A stretch of DNA of 21,406 nucleotides from Halolactibacillus sp051746745 (GTDB lineage Bacteria > Bacillota > Bacilli > Bacillales > Amphibacillaceae): assembly GCA_051746745.1 (NCBI GenBank), contig JBNJFJ010000026.1, forward strand, positions 1 to 21,406, given 5' to 3'. Shown piece after piece: positions 8,644-16,455 of the stretch. Under the pieces are notes generated by a model. It did not search any database, was not told where the DNA came from, and saw only the letters and a list, made by a program, of their open reading frames with translations. Position 1 is the stretch's first letter, and each line of letters begins with the position of its first letter. The position numbers were made by a program, and so were the translations under genes.

Positions 8644-8672
8644 TTGATTTCTTTACGGTTTCGTGACATAAT
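8644..8672 (+). promoter_or_regulatory. Promoter of the LOV-STAS gene
   Basis: TTGATT (8644-8649) and CATAAT (8667-8672) are separated by 17 bp, close to the sigma-A consensus. Transcription would start near 8680, giving a leader of about 20 bases that contains AGGAGG at 8683-8688. Confidence 0.65.
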
Positions 8673-8699
8673 TTTTGGTAACAGGAGGTTTTATAACTT

Positions 8700-9476
8700 A
8701 TGATTAATGCAGATAATATCCACTTATTTCAAGAAGCGCTCAACCATACAAATGTCGGTCTTGTTATTACAGACCCGTCTTTAGATAGTCACCCCATTAT
8801 TTTTGTCAATGAAGGTTTTACCCAGCTCACCGGTTATAGTGCAGAAGAAACAATCGGTAGAAACTGCAAGTTTTTACAAGGAAGCGACACGAGTGAAAGA
8901 ACGACTCAGGCAGTACGAGATGCGATAAAAAATCGCGAATCGCTTACGGTACAAATTTATAACTATACCAAATCAGGCGACGGATTTTGGAATGAACTAA
9001 CGATTGATCCGATGTGGGTCAATGAAAAAGGTGAGGATAAACTTTACTTTATCGGTATCCAAAAAGATGTCACTGAATTAAAAGAAAAAGAACGTCTCTT
9101 ACAAGCTGCTTTAGATGAGATGGAACACTTATCAACCCCGATCGTACCGATTACACGAAAGATGTCGGTCTTACCGCTTATCGGTACCATTACCCAATCA
9201 CGATTAGAACAACTAACCAATACCGTCTCAAGCTATTTAACATCTTCTAAAGATGATTACTTAATTCTTGATTTATCCGGTCTGTTTGAAGTCGACACTT
9301 ACGTCGCCGCCTCTTTATTGAAACTGCATGACTTAACGAAGCTTGTCGGGACACAACTTGTCTTAACCGGTATTCGTCCAGAACTAGCCATTAAAACGCT
9401 GGATTTCGGCGATCACCTGAAAGGTTTAACGACCTATCTCACAGTTAAAGATGCGATTAAATCTCTAAAAATATAA
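8700..9476 (+). CDS. ytvA: Blue-light photoreceptor, LOV domain plus STAS domain (YtvA-like)
   Basis: 258 residues, close to Bacillus YtvA. The N-terminal LOV domain (about 10-128) has the flavin motif GRNCKFLQG, with photoactive Cys56 that forms the adduct with FMN in blue light. It also has the usual N and Q contacts in FWNELTIDP and YFIGIQKDVTE. A helical linker (about 128-148) joins a C-terminal STAS domain (about 150-256) with ILDLSGLFEVDT. In Bacillus this protein sits in the stressosome with RsbR paralogues and links blue light to the sigma-B response; the same role here is inferred. ATG follows AGGAGG at 11-bp spacing. The gene stands alone between its own promoter and a strong terminator, with no RsbS/RsbT gene nearby. 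Confidence 0.93.
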   Translation: MINADNIHLFQEALNHTNVGLVITDPSLDSHPIIFVNEGFTQLTGYSAEETIGRNCKFLQGSDTSERTTQAVRDAIKNRESLTVQIYNYTKSGDGFWNELTIDPMWVNEKGEDKLYFIGIQKDVTELKEKERLLQAALDEMEHLSTPIVPITRKMSVLPLIGTITQSRLEQLTNTVSSYLTSSKDDYLILDLSGLFEVDTYVAASLLKLHDLTKLVGTQLVLTGIRPELAIKTLDFGDHLKGLTTYLTVKDAIKSLKI

Positions 9477-9489
9477 GACTTAAAACATT

Positions 9490-9530
9490 AACGAGCGAAT
9501 AGACCTTATGTCTATTCGCTCGTTTTGATT
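9490..9530. terminator. Bidirectional terminator between ytvA-like and ydbT-like genes
   Basis: A 15-bp perfect stem (9490-9504 with 9510-9524) with a 5-base loop, T-rich after the stem on the plus strand and with AATGTTTTA on the minus strand. It lies 13 bp after the plus-strand gene and 15 bp from the end of the convergent minus-strand gene. Confidence 0.85.
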
Positions 9531-9539
9531 ACCCTATAG

Positions 9540-11021
9540 TTAGTTATTTTTCTTATGAAACCATTCTGTTAACTTGTTCATTTGCGACACACTAATCCAA
9601 CTATACTTAAAGTGTTGGCCGATGAAGTTATTCATCACGGCAAATTTAAAATGACAAACCTGTAGTTTTTTCATCACAGGTGTCTCAATCCGATTTAGCT
9701 CTAACATATGCTTTCTTTTGACCAAGGTTAGACAGCGACTAAACCGGTAAAGATAATCCAGTCTAAGTACCGCCCCACAAGTAGCATAACCTTTTAAGCG
9801 ATACTCGAAATAGTAGTAGGCTCCTCGAGCTATTAATAGACTAACGACAGCTAGAATTAACCACCAACGTACATAAAAGAAGAAAAAAGTGCTACTTGGA
9901 ATAAGTACAAGCAGTGAAAAACGAACCATCCGGTAAATATAACTGATGCCTTCCGTTCTTTCAAGCGCAATATCTCCCAAATCATATTCTGGTAGCCATT
10001 GTTTTAAAAAAGGCGTCACTTCTCTACGCCTAAGCAGTGGATACAACAATAATCTTCCTTCAGCCTTAGCATCAAATTCCCCGCCTGCAAAATCCACATA
10101 ACAGCCATACCAACCAAACGGCATCCGAAACAGGTTTTGTTTGAAGGTAATCGCTTGGATACGGTTTATATGTAATTGGGTCTCTTTCTTTTCAATCAAA
10201 CCGTGTTTGACGATTAAATAATTCCCTTCACGACGTAGTGTAAACTGGCCATATTTCAGCATAAAACTAACGACACCAATGGCAATCATAGATATAAGAT
10301 AGATCGTCACAAGTACAACCCAAACAACCATCGATTGCTTTAACACCCATGATTCTGACGCTTGATAGATATCTCCTGGGAGGTAACTACTTAATTCAGT
10401 AGGTAACACAAAGGCAATCGCTAATAACGTCCCGATTCTTCCTGTTGTCATCCCCGCCGCCAGTAACCGGTAGATACTACTATGAGACTCTTCTTCATTG
10501 TCTTCCAAAAGATGTGATGTTGTAAAGGCCGTAACATCGTTAAGTGGTAAATCATTCGTGAACTGATACTTTAATCGTCTAGCTAGTTCAAAGTCAATCG
10601 CTTTTAACTCGCCGTCAACATTAACATCGCTCCCAGCTGTTTCAATCTTTAAATTAGCCAAATTAAATACTTGATGAAAAATATGTTGATTGACATTCAT
10701 TGAGTGAATATTTTTGGTTTTAATGGTTCGGTCATGACGCACAATTATGCCCTGGGTAATCTGTAGTGCATCAGGATGAATCATGTAGCGGAATCGCTGC
10801 CACTTTAGCCAACTAATCAAGCCAAACACAGTGATAATTACTAAAAGAAACAATAAAACAAAGATAACAGACGAGGCGTGCAACTGTTCTGGCAACAGCC
10901 CATTGATATCAAATGAGCCAATAAAAATAGCACCAGAAATCACTAACCAAATACTGTCTTTCATTAACTTTAAAAAGAATAACAACATCGCCAACGGATG
11001 CAGTTTATGTTGGTCAGTCAT
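9540..11021 (-). CDS. ydbT: Membrane protein with bacterial PH domains (YdbT-like)
   Basis: 493 residues, the same length I recall for Bacillus YdbT. It alternates membrane pairs (about 10-33 and 38-70; 190-212 and 230-256; 362-395) with bPH_2/DUF304 segments. The first begins RFRYMIHPDALQITQGIIVR, the second TLRREGNYLIVKHGLIEKKE, the third the GYATCGAVLRL region. Each has the pattern of a hydrophobic strand followed by a basic turn and the R-IQ helix. It overlaps the ydbS-like gene by 8 bp, so the two are coupled. In Bacillus subtilis ydbST belongs to the sigma-W cell-envelope stress regulon and helps resist antimicrobials made by other bacilli. That role is transferred from the family; no sigma-W promoter is visible here. 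Confidence 0.87.
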   Translation of the reverse strand: MTDQHKLHPLAMLLFFLKLMKDSIWLVISGAIFIGSFDINGLLPEQLHASSVIFVLLFLLVIITVFGLISWLKWQRFRYMIHPDALQITQGIIVRHDRTIKTKNIHSMNVNQHIFHQVFNLANLKIETAGSDVNVDGELKAIDFELARRLKYQFTNDLPLNDVTAFTTSHLLEDNEEESHSSIYRLLAAGMTTGRIGTLLAIAFVLPTELSSYLPGDIYQASESWVLKQSMVVWVVLVTIYLISMIAIGVVSFMLKYGQFTLRREGNYLIVKHGLIEKKETQLHINRIQAITFKQNLFRMPFGWYGCYVDFAGGEFDAKAEGRLLLYPLLRRREVTPFLKQWLPEYDLGDIALERTEGISYIYRMVRFSLLVLIPSSTFFFFYVRWWLILAVVSLLIARGAYYYFEYRLKGYATCGAVLRLDYLYRFSRCLTLVKRKHMLELNRIETPVMKKLQVCHFKFAVMNNFIGQHFKYSWISVSQMNKLTEWFHKKNN

Positions 11022-11490
11022 CGTCGGTCACCCTTGCACGTACGGCAATATCATTTCTTAATCGATCCGCTGCTTCACTCGGTAAGGCTGGTATTTCATG
11101 TGTCGTTGCAGCGGTTGATATCGTGACCGTCATCAAATTATATTTTTTTAAGATAGGGCCTTGTTTTGTATCGACATGTTGAATCCGTGTCATCGGGACA
11201 AGCGTACGTGTCACGATCAAGAGACCACGTTGGATATATATTTCTTCGTCTAAAATCTCATACCGAAACCGTTTATAACGAATATTCGGGATAATCAAGA
11301 TATGTATCATTGCCTCAAGCAAGGTTAGACTAATGGCAATCGTACTGATAAACCATGGCCATTCAAATCTATAGGCAACATAAGTTATTGCTCCTGCCAT
11401 CATCATTAAGATGATGAACGTAATGATACCAGTAAGACGCCAGACGGTGATAGCTGCTTTTGCTAGCTGATGTTTAGGTGGTTGTCGCAT
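11014..11490 (-). CDS. ydbS: Membrane protein with one bacterial PH domain (YdbS-like)
   Basis: 158 residues from the ATG at 11490. A GTG at 11502 would add four residues, but it lies inside the GGGAG ribosome site that serves the ATG (11-bp spacing). 158 residues also fits Bacillus YdbS. Two membrane segments (about 18-40 and 46-68) precede a bPH_2 domain: YKRFRYEILDEEIYIQRG, then a VPMTRIQHVDTKQGP motif and an ILKKYNL strand. It ends 8 bp inside the start of the ydbT-like gene, and together they form a two-gene operon. Confidence 0.87.
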   Translation of the reverse strand: MRQPPKHQLAKAAITVWRLTGIITFIILMMMAGAITYVAYRFEWPWFISTIAISLTLLEAMIHILIIPNIRYKRFRYEILDEEIYIQRGLLIVTRTLVPMTRIQHVDTKQGPILKKYNLMTVTISTAATTHEIPALPSEAADRLRNDIAVRARVTDDD

Positions 11491-11545
11491 AATTTTTATC
11501 ACTCCCTATTATACTCAATCTAAAATGAAAATGATTTCCACTCTT

Positions 11546-11573
11546 ATATTACTATATTTTAGAAATTAATCAA
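11546..11573 (-). promoter_or_regulatory. Possible promoter of the ydbS-ydbT operon
   Basis: Minus strand TTGATT (11568-11573), 16 bp, TAATAT (11546-11551). It is the best sigma-A candidate upstream. A perfect TATAAT nearer the gene (11508-11513) abuts the ribosome site and would give a transcript lacking it. Confidence 0.35.
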
Positions 11574-11607
11574 CATATACTATTACTTCTGCTTTACCAA
11601 CTCATAC

Positions 11608-11652
11608 AAAAAAGCAACCGATGAGGTAACTCCTCTTAATCGATTGCTTTTT
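11608..11652 (-). terminator. Terminator of the sugar catabolic operon
   Basis: A long stem (arms about 11608-11624 and 11632-11652) with a small internal mismatch. Its C-A position on the plus strand becomes a G-U pair in minus-strand RNA. A run of six T follows on the minus strand (11608-11613). It lies 34 bp after the last gene of the operon. Confidence 0.82.
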
Positions 11653-11685
11653 CTATCACTTTTGGCTAACGTTTGTCTGAATTTA

Positions 11686-12654
11686 TTACGCCCACCACAT
11701 ATCAGCGGGTTGTTCATAGATCATCACAGACTTCAAGTTTTCAACCGCACGCATAAATCCTTCATCAATTGACATAATGGGATCCTCATGCTCAATACTA
11801 ATGACATGATCATAACCATACGTACGTAGGGCGCTAATAATATCACTCCACACTTTCACTGAGTGACCATAACCAACCGAACGGAATGTCCAAGCGCGTG
11901 ATTGTACGTCACTGTATGGTTGCATATCTGTTAAACCATACATATTCACGTGTTCCTGGTCAATATACGTATCTTTTGCGTGGAAGTGGTGAATCGCATC
12001 AGCTTTCCCGAGAATCTTAATTGCCGCAACAGGATCAATCCCTTGCCACCATAAGTGGCTTGGGTCAAGGTTGGCGCCAATCGCCTTACCTGTTTGTTCA
12101 CGCAGCTTTAGCATCGTGTGCGGGGTATGAACTAAGAATCCCGCATGCAGTTCTAAACCAATCTTGACGTTATTTTCTTCAGCGATTGTATTAATTTCTT
12201 TCCAGTAAGGCACGAGCTTTTCTTCCCATTGCCATTTAAGTACGGTACTGTACTCTTCAGGCCACGGTGTTACTGGCCAGTTTGGATACTTGCCATCTTC
12301 AGAATCTCCTGGTGTACCAGAGAACGTATTAACGACAGGAATGTTTAATAGTCCCGCGAGTTTAATCGTTTTAACTAATGTTTCGTGTGAGTCTTTTCTA
12401 AAGGCTGCGTCTGGTGAAACAGGATTCCCGTGACAACTAAGCGCACTGATGGTTAAGCCGCGTGATGTTACTTTGTCTAAAAAGGCTTGTCTTTCTGCTT
12501 CACTATCTAGTAACGCATCCAGTTTTAAGTGGGCATCACCTGGATAGCCACCCGTTCCAATTTCAACTGCATCTAACCCTGCATTTTTCACATAATCTAA
12601 CATCTCTTCGAGATTTTTATCCGCAAATAATACGGTAAAGACACCTAATTTCAT
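11686..12654 (-). CDS. Sugar phosphate isomerase/epimerase family TIM-barrel enzyme (YcjR/IolE-like)
   Basis: 322 residues, a xylose-isomerase-like TIM barrel. The likely metal ligands are visible at the barrel ends: Glu168 (KIGLELHAGF), Asp197 with His200 (NLDPSHLWW), His223 or His225 (HHFHAKDT) and Glu288 (SIEHEDP). This E-D-H-E set is typical of ketose 3-epimerases and keto-sugar epimerases/isomerases. The WPEEY and WWQGIDP segments resemble the family branch that works with Gfo/Idh/MocA oxidoreductases. YcjR in Escherichia coli, for example, epimerises a 3-keto-glycoside. Exact substrate unknown. It is the last gene of the operon, 68 bp after the preceding gene. ATG follows GAGGAG. Confidence 0.85.
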   Translation of the reverse strand: MKLGVFTVLFADKNLEEMLDYVKNAGLDAVEIGTGGYPGDAHLKLDALLDSEAERQAFLDKVTSRGLTISALSCHGNPVSPDAAFRKDSHETLVKTIKLAGLLNIPVVNTFSGTPGDSEDGKYPNWPVTPWPEEYSTVLKWQWEEKLVPYWKEINTIAEENNVKIGLELHAGFLVHTPHTMLKLREQTGKAIGANLDPSHLWWQGIDPVAAIKILGKADAIHHFHAKDTYIDQEHVNMYGLTDMQPYSDVQSRAWTFRSVGYGHSVKVWSDIISALRTYGYDHVISIEHEDPIMSIDEGFMRAVENLKSVMIYEQPADMWWA

Positions 12655-12683
12655 TTTATTCGCTCCTCTACTTTAAATTTTTC

Positions 12684-12713
12684 ATCATCGATCAACCAAT
12701 CGTTACCGATGAT
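12684..12713 (-). other. Hairpin between last two genes of the operon
   Basis: ATCATCG (12684-12690) pairs perfectly with 12707-12713 around a 16-base loop, followed on the minus strand by GAAAAATTT. It is too weak for a full terminator. It could reduce read-through or protect the upstream mRNA end. Confidence 0.4.
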
Positions 12714-12722
12714 CCTTTTTAT

Positions 12723-13751
12723 TTAGCCTAGCTTAATATTTCTTCCCGTTTGACTTGATTCCATTGCCGCAAGAATGATTTCTAACGATTTTTTACCTTC
12801 TTCGCCATCAATAAGTGGTGTTGTATGTGTTGATACTGACTCAACAAAGTGATCAATCACACCTGTCGATGTTTGTTTACCTTCTGCATTCGATTGAATC
12901 TTTCCGAGCTCATAGTTCACCTTACTACCATCCGTATACGTCGCAATCAGACTATAATCTGGGTCATCTTCTAGACGAAGGACGCCTTTTTCCCCGTAAA
13001 TCACGGTTGAGTTATTTTCATTTACTTTATAAGCCCAGCTTGCTGTAAGGGTTCCAATCACACCTGAGGCGCTCTTTAAGAGACAGACCGCATTATCATC
13101 AACGGTAATCCCGTCTTTCGCATTCGTTTCAACCATCGCAGACACTTCAGTAAACTCTTCACCAAGAATATAGCGAATAAGGTCAGCTTTGTGGACACCT
13201 AAGTCACCCATTGCCCCAATCACCGCATCTTCTTTTCTGAAGAACCATGAATGTTCACCGTCGACACTCCAGCCTTCTGGTCCACCATGACCAAATGTCG
13301 TACGGAAGCTATAAACTTTACCAATCGCCCCTTCGGCAATCAGTTCTTTTGCTTTTTGATGTGAACGCACAAACCGCTGATTGTGCGCGATCATTAATGT
13401 TTTACCACTCTTCTCACTTGCTTCAATCATCGCTTCTGCTTCAGCTTGTGTTGTTGCCATCGGCTTCTCGCATAAGACGTGGGCACCACTTTCAAGTGCG
13501 GCAATTGAAACAGGCGCATGGAGCGCGTTCGGTAAACAGACACTGACAAGATCGACCGTTTCATGCTTTAAGAGTTCCTCATAGTCGGTATACACCTCGC
13601 CACCATATAGTTCTTGCATCGCTTCAGCACGTGAAGCAACAATATCGCATAAGGCGACAATTTCTACTGCCTCATTTTGATGATATTCAGGTAAGTGTCG
13701 GTGTTTACTAATACTGCCACAACCAATCACAGCTACTTTTAATTTACTCAT
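12723..13751 (-). CDS. Gfo/Idh/MocA-family NAD(P)-dependent sugar oxidoreductase (second in operon)
   Basis: 342 residues. The N-terminal Rossmann fold has GCGSIS at 10-15, and LCD near 34-36 ends strand 2. The catalytic EKP is at 95-97. The C-terminal half has the GDLGVHKAD motif, in which Asp183, His187 and Asp190 occupy the usual active-site positions. Family members oxidise a sugar hydroxyl or reduce the keto-sugar with a tightly held NAD(P). It follows the small epimerase gene with one base between stop and start, behind GGAGTG, so it is coupled. It is similar to the other oxidoreductase of the operon only at the family level, so the two probably act on different steps or positions. Confidence 0.92.
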   Translation of the reverse strand: MSKLKVAVIGCGSISKHRHLPEYHQNEAVEIVALCDIVASRAEAMQELYGGEVYTDYEELLKHETVDLVSVCLPNALHAPVSIAALESGAHVLCEKPMATTQAEAEAMIEASEKSGKTLMIAHNQRFVRSHQKAKELIAEGAIGKVYSFRTTFGHGGPEGWSVDGEHSWFFRKEDAVIGAMGDLGVHKADLIRYILGEEFTEVSAMVETNAKDGITVDDNAVCLLKSASGVIGTLTASWAYKVNENNSTVIYGEKGVLRLEDDPDYSLIATYTDGSKVNYELGKIQSNAEGKQTSTGVIDHFVESVSTHTTPLIDGEEGKKSLEIILAAMESSQTGRNIKLG

Positions 13752-13752
13752 C

Positions 13753-14490
13753 TTAAATCACTCCTTCATTTTTTAAAAACGTCATACTTGTTTGAATCGC
13801 ATCAAATGGATCACCATCGGTTTGGTCTTGTTCCACAATCCAGTAGGCAGGTGTCGCCGTATTTAAGATGGCTGATAAATCTGTCCGGCCTGTACCTAAT
13901 GGCGCAAAGGTGGCCCGTTCATCTTTCGTCATATCTTTTAAGTGAACAAGTGCGAGTTGGTCTTTATACTTATTGATCCACGCGATTGGATCTTCCCCAG
14001 CTTTTTGTATCCAATAAACGTCTAACTCTAGTTTTAAACCATCGACTGTTCTGAGTAAGTACTCAAGCACATTTTCATCATCACTATAAGGTTCTAATTC
14101 AAAATCATGGTGATGATACAATAAGTCCATCCCATGTGAGTGAAGTTCCAGTTGAATTGACTGTAAGACGGATGGTAAATCTTGATAAAACGCCTGCGTC
14201 CGGTCTTCTGGTAAGATAAATGGACACACCACACGTGTATTACCTAATAATTTTTGTTCTTTAATCACGTCATCTAACCGATTAATTAAGTCTGTGAGTG
14301 GCACATGGCTTCCGGCGACGGCTAAATCAAGCTCATCAAGGGTCGCTTTTACTTCCTCAACCGTTAAATTACCATAACCGGCAAGTTCAACCCCCTGAAA
14401 GCCGATGGCTTTCACTCGTTCTAATGTTTGCTTCATATTTTGTTCGCATGCTTCACGTAAAGTGAAGAGCTGAATCGCTACTGGTATCAT
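13753..14490 (-). CDS. Sugar phosphate isomerase/epimerase family protein (small TIM barrel)
   Basis: 245 residues, xylose-isomerase-like TIM barrel of the short type. Likely metal ligands are Glu131 (HHHDFE), Asp157 (ELDVYW), His183 (LVHLKD) and Glu220 (IVEQD). The opening QLFTLRE and ELAGYGNLT segments are typical of the branch found beside ThuA and Gfo/Idh/MocA genes. It probably isomerises or epimerises a keto-sugar made by the neighbouring dehydrogenases; substrate unknown. Only 4 bp separate it from the ThuA-like gene, whose 3' end supplies its ribosome site (AAGGGATGA). Confidence 0.88.
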   Translation of the reverse strand: MIPVAIQLFTLREACEQNMKQTLERVKAIGFQGVELAGYGNLTVEEVKATLDELDLAVAGSHVPLTDLINRLDDVIKEQKLLGNTRVVCPFILPEDRTQAFYQDLPSVLQSIQLELHSHGMDLLYHHHDFELEPYSDDENVLEYLLRTVDGLKLELDVYWIQKAGEDPIAWINKYKDQLALVHLKDMTKDERATFAPLGTGRTDLSAILNTATPAYWIVEQDQTDGDPFDAIQTSMTFLKNEGVI

Positions 14491-14494
14491 ATCT

Positions 14495-15217
14495 TCATCC
14501 CTTCTTTGAAATAGTTTCTAGTGGCCCGCTATTGCCATATGTCGGCTGATTTGTTTGGGTTACTTTTAACCAATTGACCGCATTCTTAATAACCGTTTGG
14601 ATCTCGTCATTATGGTACGTTGGATATGTTTCATGTCCCGGTCTAAAGTAAAAGACTTTCCCGCGTCCACGTTTATATGTTGCCCCACTTCTAAAGACTT
14701 CCCCGCCTTCAAACCAACTCACAAAGACTAGTTCATCAGGGGCTGGAATATCAAAATGTTCCCCGTACATTTCTTCTTTTTCAAGTTCAATATAACTCCC
14801 TAACCCAGAAACAATCGGGTGGGTTGGGTCGATCACCCATAAACGCTCTTTATCATCCGCTTCACGCCACTTTAAATCACAACTCGTTCCCATAAGCTTT
14901 TTAAAGATTTTAGAGAAATGACCTGAGTGAAGGACTAATAAGCCCATACCATCTAACACACGTTGTTGAATCTTTTCTACCCACTCATCTTTTACTTCAT
15001 CGTGCGCTAGGTGTCCCCACCAAATTAATACATCAGTTTGATTCAACAAATGATCAGATAGACCATGATTTTCTTCATCCAATGTCGCCGTTGTCACACT
15101 GTGACCTGCCTCTGTTAAAAAGCCCTTAATCGCCCCATGGATACCTTCTGGATAAATCTCACTAACTTTTGGATTTTTTTGTTCGTGTCTGTTTTCATTC
15201 CACACTAAAATATTCAT
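14495..15217 (-). CDS. ThuA-like domain protein (trehalose utilisation family)
   Basis: 240 residues of the ThuA-like fold, a relative of class I glutamine amidotransferases. Visible landmarks are the opening ILVWNENRHE, DVLIWWGHLAHD, GLLVLHSGHFSKIFK in the nucleophile-elbow region (no catalytic Cys, Ser-Gly-His instead), and VFYFRPGHETYPTYH near the C-terminus. In rhizobia ThuA works with the oxidoreductase ThuB on trehalose through 3-keto intermediates. Here it lies between an oxidoreductase and an epimerase gene, fitting a keto-glycoside pathway. Activity not established. ATG follows AAAGGAGG. Confidence 0.88.
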   Translation of the reverse strand: MNILVWNENRHEQKNPKVSEIYPEGIHGAIKGFLTEAGHSVTTATLDEENHGLSDHLLNQTDVLIWWGHLAHDEVKDEWVEKIQQRVLDGMGLLVLHSGHFSKIFKKLMGTSCDLKWREADDKERLWVIDPTHPIVSGLGSYIELEKEEMYGEHFDIPAPDELVFVSWFEGGEVFRSGATYKRGRGKVFYFRPGHETYPTYHNDEIQTVIKNAVNWLKVTQTNQPTYGNSGPLETISKKG

Positions 15218-15270
15218 TCTAATAGCCTCCTTTTATCTCGTCTTGCTTAATATTGTAGAAATAACGGTCT

Positions 15271-16302
15271 TTAGAAGTGAACGCGTTGTTTGTCTTTACC
15301 TGATTGATAGACCGCATTAATCATTTGTTGGGTTTTAAGTGCTTCTTCAGCTGGGATATCAAGTGCGTCCGCTTTACCTTGAAGTACGTCATAATAATTA
15401 TTGATTTGTTTCACATGACTCACACCCCAGTAACCTTTCACACCAGAATCATAGGTGAATGTTTCAAGTGGGTTATGATCCGCAATAAAGGTGCGTCCAT
15501 CATTTAATGTAACCGTCGCTTTGTCTGCCACCATCTTCGCCAGTCCATTTTCACAGTGTAATTCAATTTCGACTGGGGCATCATACGTATAGTAATTAAT
15601 CGCATGGAAGGCCGTTACGACACCATTTTTATAAGCAATCACACCTTCGGCTGCATCTTCTACTTCAATAATTTCGTGGGCACGGTTACTGATTGAGGCA
15701 TCGACATAGTTTAACTCACTATCAACGAACCAGCGCATTAAATCCATTGTATGAATCGCTTGGTCAATAATGACACCGCCGCCTTCTTTATCCCAAGTCC
15801 CTTTCCAATCACTGTTTTGATAGTATTCATCTGATCGGTCCCATGTGACTTGTAATTTACCCGACTTCACAGCGCCTAGTTCACCTGAGGTCAACATATT
15901 CTTAATCAGTTGTGAACCTGGATTGTAGCGGTTTTGGAAAATAACACCGAGTGTCACGCCGTTTTCCGTTGCGCCATCAATCATGGCTTTGGCATCGTCA
16001 TAGTTAATCGCCATCGGCTTTTCTGTCATCACATGAATCTTTCTTTTTGTTGCCGCTGCTGTTGCTGGTGCGTGTAAATAGTGCGGTAAACAAATATGCA
16101 CAACGTCAAGCTGTTCAGTATCCATCATCTCTTCGTAATCATAATAAGCTTTTGTGTCTAATTGCTTCGCTTTCTCATCGGCACGGTTTTTCTTTACGTC
16201 ACAAACGGCGACGAGTTCAGCATCGTCTCTTTCCATAACACTTGCTGCGTGCATCGGAAAAATATTTCCACAACCAATAATCCCTACTTTTAATGTTTTC
16301 AT
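15271..16302 (-). CDS. Gfo/Idh/MocA-family NAD(P)-dependent sugar oxidoreductase (first in operon)
   Basis: 343 residues. The Rossmann fold has GCGNIF at 10-15 and VCD at 33-35. Catalytic EKP is at 94-96 (MTEKPMA). The C-terminal substrate domain has GGGVIIDQAIHTMD, with Asp180, His184 and Asp187 at the usual active-site positions. It likely starts catabolism by oxidising a hydroxyl of the imported sugar. It is the first gene of a five-gene operon ending at the 11.6-kb terminator, and diverges from the AraC-type regulator. AAGGAGC lies about 10 bp before the ATG, and a cre-like site overlaps the probable -10 upstream. Confidence 0.92.
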   Translation of the reverse strand: MKTLKVGIIGCGNIFPMHAASVMERDDAELVAVCDVKKNRADEKAKQLDTKAYYDYEEMMDTEQLDVVHICLPHYLHAPATAAATKRKIHVMTEKPMAINYDDAKAMIDGATENGVTLGVIFQNRYNPGSQLIKNMLTSGELGAVKSGKLQVTWDRSDEYYQNSDWKGTWDKEGGGVIIDQAIHTMDLMRWFVDSELNYVDASISNRAHEIIEVEDAAEGVIAYKNGVVTAFHAINYYTYDAPVEIELHCENGLAKMVADKATVTLNDGRTFIADHNPLETFTYDSGVKGYWGVSHVKQINNYYDVLQGKADALDIPAEEALKTQQMINAVYQSGKDKQRVHF

Positions 16303-16321
16303 TTGTATTCGCTCCTTTTTT

Positions 16322-16340
16322 ATTAAACGTTTTCATTATC
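16322..16340 (-). promoter_or_regulatory. cre-like site over the -10 region of the sugar catabolic operon
   Basis: ATGAAAACGTTTAAT (minus strand, 16322-16336) matches the CcpA cre consensus WTGNAANCGNWNNCW at all but one position. It overlaps a likely -10, GATAAT (16335-16340). No good -35 is found 16-18 bp upstream, which is usual for promoters needing an activator; the divergent AraC-type protein is the obvious candidate. Confidence 0.6.
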
Positions 16341-16405
16341 TTATTTCACTTACGTTTTATTTGATTAACTCTATCTTACCGTCTCTTTCTCTTTTTTCAT
16401 ATAGA

Positions 16406-16425
16406 TGATATGATGAATTCATATC
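16406..16425 (+). promoter_or_regulatory. Extended -10 promoter and inverted repeat ahead of the AraC-type gene
   Basis: TGATATGAT (16406-16414) is an extended -10. It lies within an inverted repeat whose 7-bp arms are GATATGA (16407-16413) and TCATATC (16419-16425). A regulator bound there would block the promoter, so self-control is possible. No -35 of note. Confidence 0.42.
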
Positions 16426-16455
16426 CTATCTTGCTACAAATGGAGGAATCTTTTA

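Noticed and set aside
8658..8682. Sigma-B promoter (GTTTCG ... TGGTAA) before the LOV-STAS gene
   Set aside because: The start of transcription would fall in or after the AGGAGG ribosome site. The sigma-A pair TTGATT/CATAAT with 17 bp fits better.
11500..11560. Sigma-W promoter for ydbS-ydbT, as in Bacillus subtilis
   Set aside because: A TGGAAA is present, but no CGTA lies 16 bp downstream; the nearest GTATA is at the wrong spacing.
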